From JAMXLG01 sp963818925 (GTDB taxonomy: Bacteria > Vulcanimicrobiota > Vulcanimicrobiia > Vulcanimicrobiales > Vulcanimicrobiaceae): 64,000 bases of DNA. Below, in pieces: positions 59,753 through 64,000 of this stretch. Both the position numbers and the translations under genes were made by a program. The DNA is taken from contig CAWFTN010000001.1 of the NCBI GenBank assembly GCA_963818925.1, forward strand, positions 1,116,001 through 1,180,000. Reading direction: 5' to 3'. The notes under the pieces were generated by a model that did no database searches, was not told the DNA's origin, and was given only the letters and a program-made list of their open reading frames with translations. The stretch's first letter is position 1. Each line of letters starts with the position of its first letter.

Positions 59753-61152
59753 CCGTGCTGATTTGCGCCCTCGCGAGTGGCGTATTGTTGTTTCTCTCGA
59801 CGGGCGTCGGCGGTCAGTGGCCGCTCGCGTGGCTTGCTACGATTCCGGTTCTTTTGCTTGCGTATGGCAAGCGCCCGACGTGGCAAGTTGCCATCGCTGC
59901 CTTTTGCGCGTATGCGATCGGGCTCCTAAATCTCCTCGTAGCTTATGGCACCATTATCTTCGCACTCGCACCGCTGCTACCGATTATTGCAATTGCATTT
60001 GCGGGGTGCGTCGTGCTTGCGCGCTATGCCTATCAACGGCTTCCCCTCGGCGCTGCCGCGATCGCATTTCCTGTTGCGTGGACTGCGGTTGAGTTTATCA
60101 ACTCGAACGTCTCGACGAACGGAACCTATGGTGCATTTGCGTATAGCCAGGTCCCCGCACCGCTTCTCATCCAGAGTGCCTCGCTTTTTGGACTCTGGAT
60201 CGTTACGTTCTTGCTGTGTCTCGTATCGAACGCGGTCGCACTCTGGTTACGTAAGGGGCGCGAGGCTGTTCCTGTGGTCATCGGCGTTGCCGCCCTTCTC
60301 GTTATAAATGTTGGCTTCGGCTATGCGCGTCTCGCTGCCCCATCAGCTTCACCCGTTCGTGTTGGTGTAGTGAGCGACGACGCGTTACGTTTCGGTGCGA
60401 CGGAACCATCGGCACGCGCTGTTGCGCGCATTTTTTCAATTGCCGCGACTAACCTCGCGCGACACGGCGCGAAGACGATCGTGACCCCCGAGAAGATCGC
60501 CGCACTTGATCCCCGGTGGACTGATGTCACGGACGAGTTCAAACGAGAGGCCAAGGCAACCGGCACGACGATCGTTTCTGGGTTCGAAGAGCACGCCGCA
60601 ACGGCGCAAAACGTCGCACTAACATTCCATCCCGACGGTACGGTATCGCGCTATGCGAAGCGTCATTTGATTCCTGGACTTGAGGCGCTCGTCCCGGGCC
60701 ACGATGCGGGATGGCTCGGGCAAAATCGCTCCGTTGCGATTTGCAAAGACATGGATTTCCAAGCGACGATCCGCAACGATTCGCGCAATGGAATAGCGAT
60801 TATGTACGTTCCGGCATGGGATTTTGTTACCGACGGACGCGCGCACGCGAACATGGCAATTATGCGGGGAGTTGAAAACGGGTTCGCCCTCGTGAGATCT
60901 GCGCGACACGGACTGATGACGGTCACCGACGCCCAAGGTCGCGTGATTGCATCACAGCCATCCAGCTTTACATCGCTCGAATCGTACCTTGCGGACGTAT
61001 CCCCTGGACCAGGAATGACCCTTTATGACACGATTGGTGACGTGTTTGCCTGGATATGCGTTGCTGCAGCCGTTCTCATCGCGATCCTGGCGTTGCAACC
61101 CGCCGTTCTTCGTCTACGAGTGCAAGATCGTTCATTTCGCGCGGCGGACTAA
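59749..61152 (+). CDS. apolipoprotein N-acyltransferase-like enzyme
   Basis: 467 residues: six or seven N-terminal helices (1-200), a nitrilase-like catalytic domain (about 205-440) and a final helix (about 425-450). The nitrilase triad is visible: Glu in VTPEKIAAL, Lys in RYAKRHLIPGLE and Cys in AICKDMDF. In Lnt this fold adds the third acyl chain to lipoproteins. It is shorter and divergent compared with classical Lnt, so a different acyl or amide substrate is possible. Coupled to the TetR gene. Confidence 0.85.
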   Translation: MTVLICALASGVLLFLSTGVGGQWPLAWLATIPVLLLAYGKRPTWQVAIAAFCAYAIGLLNLLVAYGTIIFALAPLLPIIAIAFAGCVVLARYAYQRLPLGAAAIAFPVAWTAVEFINSNVSTNGTYGAFAYSQVPAPLLIQSASLFGLWIVTFLLCLVSNAVALWLRKGREAVPVVIGVAALLVINVGFGYARLAAPSASPVRVGVVSDDALRFGATEPSARAVARIFSIAATNLARHGAKTIVTPEKIAALDPRWTDVTDEFKREAKATGTTIVSGFEEHAATAQNVALTFHPDGTVSRYAKRHLIPGLEALVPGHDAGWLGQNRSVAICKDMDFQATIRNDSRNGIAIMYVPAWDFVTDGRAHANMAIMRGVENGFALVRSARHGLMTVTDAQGRVIASQPSSFTSLESYLADVSPGPGMTLYDTIGDVFAWICVAAAVLIAILALQPAVLRLRVQDRSFRAAD

Positions 61153-61186
61153 CACCTGGTACGTATTCCCGTCGCTACGGCTTGCG

Positions 61187-61828
61187 TCACTTCGGCACGA
61201 CGATCATCATCGCATACGGGGTTCCCGGATCAACCAGGTACGGTACCATCTTGTGCGATGAGGGCAAGTAACCCAAATCCCTGACCGTGAGATACGGGGC
61301 GTAGAACATCAAGTGTCCGGGCACGTGAGCAAAGCGCGTATTTTTCGGGTCCATCGGGACGACGTTCACTTTCGAGAGCATATAGATCAATCCGGGCTTA
61401 CTAGGCGCATGAAAGCGGCCGTCTTTGTAGCCGCGCACGATGTCGGCATTAATTGCGGCCTCGGTCATGCCCTTCGCGCGCAACTCTTCGATGCGCAGAC
61501 TAATCGGCAAAAACGCGCGCGTGCCTTCAACATCGAAGCACTTTGGCTCGATCGACATCGACATCGTGCCCTTAAAGCTGCGATCGATCAAACAGCTGAC
61601 GCCGTTTGTTCCAGTGCGGGCTTTCTCGAAACCATGCGGACCGAGCACATAGATCGTCGCACGACTCGAGACATCGAGTGGCGCAGCGCTCATCGCAATT
61701 TCGATTTGCCGCGCGCGAGGCATGGAAGCGTCGAAGCCGCTCCCGGCAGCAAAAGCGTTGTCACGAGTGCACGATGCTGTCATTGCGAACGCTATCAGGG
61801 CAGTAAGAAACACCAATCTAGACTTCAC
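61187..61828 (-). CDS. secreted lipoprotein of unknown function
   Basis: 213 residues. Signal peptide with lipobox-like MTASC (about 16-20). The mature part (ARQIEIAMSAAPLDVSSRAT, MSIEPKCFDVEGTRAF, GHLMFYAPYLTVRDLGYLP) resembles a globular periplasmic domain that is seen in uncharacterised secreted proteins. No catalytic motif is seen. Stop near the 3' end of the Lnt-like gene, tail to tail. Confidence 0.75.
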   Translation of the reverse strand: MKSRLVFLTALIAFAMTASCTRDNAFAAGSGFDASMPRARQIEIAMSAAPLDVSSRATIYVLGPHGFEKARTGTNGVSCLIDRSFKGTMSMSIEPKCFDVEGTRAFLPISLRIEELRAKGMTEAAINADIVRGYKDGRFHAPSKPGLIYMLSKVNVVPMDPKNTRFAHVPGHLMFYAPYLTVRDLGYLPSSHKMVPYLVDPGTPYAMMIVVPK

Positions 61829-62152
61829 GCGGGGACCTCACGGTATTCTCTCTCGATATGCGAAGCGAACGAGGTGCGGGCGCTTATTGTGACCGCGCTT
61901 CAGCTTCTGGTCTTCGGGCTACAAGTAAAAGCGCGCACCGAGTTGTCGGAGCGGACTTTTGGGTTTCGAATATCGCCGCCCGCCAGCCAAAGAGCTTTTC
62001 AATGAGCCAGCTCAACGAGGCCGGTCTTTCCACGAAGCGCGCACGTCGTGGAAGGACGAGCGTGTTTACCTCGCTGCCGGCGATGAGGTCGAAGCGGTGC
62101 GTTCTCGATGAAGGGCCGGCGGCGTTTCCTGCAACATCGCGAGAGGCGCAAT
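61829..62152. other. intergenic stretch with a possible small ORF
   Basis: A frame from a TTG at 61959 to a TGA at 62109-62111 codes 50 residues (GFEYRRPPAKELFNEPAQ, ERVYLAAGDEVEAVRS) that look protein-like, but the start is weak, so it is not called as a gene. No other feature is seen. Confidence 0.4.
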
Positions 62153-62192
62153 AAAAGCGGGACCTCCGCGTGAAGGCCCCGCTTCGTTTTAC
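62153..62192 (-). terminator. terminator of nrdJ
   Basis: On the minus strand AAGCGGG and CCCGCTT form a stem with a long inner hairpin (GCCTTC..GGAGGT), followed by TTTATT. It lies about 20 bases after the nrdJ stop. Confidence 0.7.
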
Positions 62193-62212
62193 CGTTTGTT
62201 ACACCGGCAGTT

Positions 62213-64000
62213 TTAGCTACATCCGCTCGTGGCGCCGCAGTTATCGCACTTTTCACATGCGCCGTTGCGGACCATCGTTAACTGTCCGCATTCGCCACAC
62301 GCGTTACCGGTGTAGCCCTTAGCTTTCGCCGCGTTCACTGCTTGCGTTTTCGACATCACCGCCGTTGCTGTTACTGCGTGCGGTTGTGGAGTTGACGTGT
62401 CGTGCATCGCCGGCGCATGTATCGGCGGCTCAGCCGTTGCGGCACTTGCCTTTTGTTCCGAACCCGGACGCAAGTGTGTCGAGACCGGATGGAATTGCTC
62501 GGCGACGCCGGCGGGACGGACTTGCGTCGGGCCAGGTTCCTCGGCGATGTAGTCTTCGCTCTCCTCGACGCCCATTGCGTCCATCTCCATCGACGGTTGC
62601 ACGTGCGCGAGGTCGTAGCGGCCGAGATAGCTCACGGCGAGTTCGCGGAAGATGTAGTCGAGGAGCGACGTCGCCATCTTGATGTTCTGATGGCCGACGA
62701 CCGGACCGTTCGGCTCGAAACGCGTGAACGTGAACGCTTCGACGTACTCTTCGAGCGGCACACCGTGCTGCAGACCGAGCGAAACCGCGATCGCAAAGTT
62801 GTTCATCAACGAACGGAACGCGGCGCCTTCTTTGTGCATGTCGATGAAGATCTCACCGAGCTGCCCGTTTTCGTATTCGCCGGTGCGCAGGTAGACTTTG
62901 TGTCCGCCGATGATCGCCTTTTGCGTGTAACCGCTGCGGCGTTCCGGCATGCGGCGACGTTTCGCAATGTAGCGGTAGACGATCTTCTCTGCGACTTGCA
63001 GCGGCTGCTGGAACGCCTCGGGTGCGGCCGTTGCTTCCTCGGCTACAACGTCGCCGCCGAGATCGTAGCTTGCTGCAAGCGGTTGCGAGAGTTTCGAACC
63101 GTCGCGATAGAGCGCTACTGCCTTGATCATGCGCTCCCAGCTGTAGCGATACGCTTCCTTGACTTCGGCGATCGAGGCTGTTTGCGGAAGATTGATCGTC
63201 TTCGAGATCGCGCCTGAGACGAACGGCTGCGCCGCGGCCATCATTTCGATGTGCGCGATCGGACGGATGTAACGCGTGCCGTGCTTGCCGCAGGGCGTAG
63301 CGCAATCGAAGACGGGCAGATGCTCGTCTTTGAGATACGGCGCACCTTCGAGCGTCATGCGGCCGCAGATGTGTGCCGAGGCTTCTTCGATTTGCGTTGC
63401 GCTAAAGCCAAGGCCGTCGCGAAGCATCGAGAAGTTCCAATCGTTGAGCTGCTCTTCAGTGAAGCCGAGTTTCTCTTTGCAAAGCTGCTCGCCGAGGACG
63501 AATTTATTAAAGACAAAGGGCAGTTCGAACGCACCCGGGAGCGCAGCCTCCACGCGTGCAATCGCCTCATCGTCGAAGCCCTTTGCCTTCAACGTCGCGC
63601 GGTTGATGTGCGGCGCTTCGTTTAGCGTACCGGTGCCCTTTGCGTACGCTTCAATCGCATCGATTTGATCTTGTGAATAGCCTAGCCGGTGCAGCGCGGT
63701 GTCGACCGACTGATTGACGATCTTGAAATAGCCGCCGCCGGCGAGTTTCTTGAACTTAACCAATGCGAAGTCCGGTTCGATGCCCGTCGTATCGCAATCC
63801 ATGACGAGACCGATCGTACCGGTCGGCGCGATGACCACCGTCTGCGCGTTGCGGAAACCAGCGACTTCGCCGATCGAGAGCGCATCGTCCCACATGCGGC
63901 GCGCGAGTGCCCACGTCTCTTGCGTGAAGAGCGTCGGCGCGTACGTTACCGGCTTGACGCTCAACGCTTCGTAGTCTCCGAGCGTACCGTCATAGGCGGC
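62213..64000 (-). CDS. nrdJ: vitamin B12-dependent ribonucleotide reductase (class II), partial
   Basis: 596 codons visible; the 5' part lies beyond the window. It reduces ribonucleotides using adenosylcobalamin. PTGTIGLVMDCDTTGIEPDF is a typical NrdJ segment, and CATPCGKHGTRYIRP, GAISKTINLPQTAS and GPVVGHQNIKMATSLLDYIF follow. The C-terminus carries a Ser/Pro-rich linker and a zinc-ribbon tail with Cys pairs (CGECGQLTMVRNG, CEKCDNCGATSGC) that shuttles electrons to the active site. A B12 riboswitch, if present, would be upstream, beyond the window. Confidence 0.95.
   Translation of the reverse strand, partial: AAYDGTLGDYEALSVKPVTYAPTLFTQETWALARRMWDDALSIGEVAGFRNAQTVVIAPTGTIGLVMDCDTTGIEPDFALVKFKKLAGGGYFKIVNQSVDTALHRLGYSQDQIDAIEAYAKGTGTLNEAPHINRATLKAKGFDDEAIARVEAALPGAFELPFVFNKFVLGEQLCKEKLGFTEEQLNDWNFSMLRDGLGFSATQIEEASAHICGRMTLEGAPYLKDEHLPVFDCATPCGKHGTRYIRPIAHIEMMAAAQPFVSGAISKTINLPQTASIAEVKEAYRYSWERMIKAVALYRDGSKLSQPLAASYDLGGDVVAEEATAAPEAFQQPLQVAEKIVYRYIAKRRRMPERRSGYTQKAIIGGHKVYLRTGEYENGQLGEIFIDMHKEGAAFRSLMNNFAIAVSLGLQHGVPLEEYVEAFTFTRFEPNGPVVGHQNIKMATSLLDYIFRELAVSYLGRYDLAHVQPSMEMDAMGVEESEDYIAEEPGPTQVRPAGVAEQFHPVSTHLRPGSEQKASAATAEPPIHAPAMHDTSTPQPHAVTATAVMSKTQAVNAAKAKGYTGNACGECGQLTMVRNGACEKCDNCGATSGCS

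Overview
This is bacterial chromosomal DNA of fairly high GC (estimated by eye at 55-60%), densely packed, with many 1-4 base start/stop overlaps. The core block (rpmF-fabH-fabD-fabG-acpP-ffh-rpsP-khpA-rimM) and the RNA genes are ordinary bacterial housekeeping. Secreted lipoproteins, a stressosome operon, a B12-type ribonucleotide reductase, cupredoxins and HAF/Vgb-type propellers would suit a soil or rock-dwelling lineage such as Eremiobacterota (WPS-2). That placement is inference from gene style and was not tested.

Layout. 1-805: a frameshifted PDZ membrane gene cut by the window edge. 825-1616: RNase P RNA and two tRNA-Ala genes, minus strand. 1734-4081: three envelope proteins. 4184-10162: a six-gene stressosome/phosphatase/kinase operon (RsbR, RsbS, RsbT, an HATPase-RsbX fusion, a hybrid histidine kinase and a REC-GAF-PP2C protein) with no sigma factor beside it. 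10447-10523: tRNA-Ile. 10607-11786: a lytic transglycosylase with two tiny, related partner proteins. 11911-18318: DUF177 (YceD), L32, fatty-acid synthesis, SRP54, S16, KH protein and RimM. 18308-19258: a seven-copy 136-bp tandem repeat that carries copies of the 3' end of the neighbouring cupredoxin gene. 19233-26241: double cupredoxin, DUF5069, a LuxR-type ATPase, two alpha/beta hydrolases and a secreted protein. 26241-29894: BrkB-like protein, an ion channel, an HxlR regulator and a polysaccharide deacetylase. 30000-32694: an acyl-CoA degradation trio. 32680-46366: MsrA, secreted proteins, a flavoprotein fusion, glutamate dehydrogenase, RecQ, a solitary betaine-type binding protein, OmdA-like and Suv3-like proteins and a PDZ-7TM-GAF sensor. 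46375-50465: Clp N-domain protein, CPBP protease, a propeller and a 7TM protein.

50.5-58.1 kb is an accessory island with eroded genes: the two ends of an S53 (sedolisin) peptidase lie about 6.7 kb apart in the same orientation, a Vgb-like lipoprotein is broken by frameshifts, and there are several micro-ORFs and orphan genes. 58.1-62.1 kb holds a GNAT enzyme, a YCII protein, a TetR regulator with a clear palindromic operator, an Lnt-like enzyme and a lipoprotein. The window ends inside nrdJ.

Points most worth attention: the cupredoxin-derived repeat array; the transglycosylase/micro-protein module; the sigma-less stressosome operon; rimM read from a CTG start; two divergent gene pairs that share one CATG as both start codons; and a Clp N-domain gene whose first repeat is coded but has no visible start codon.
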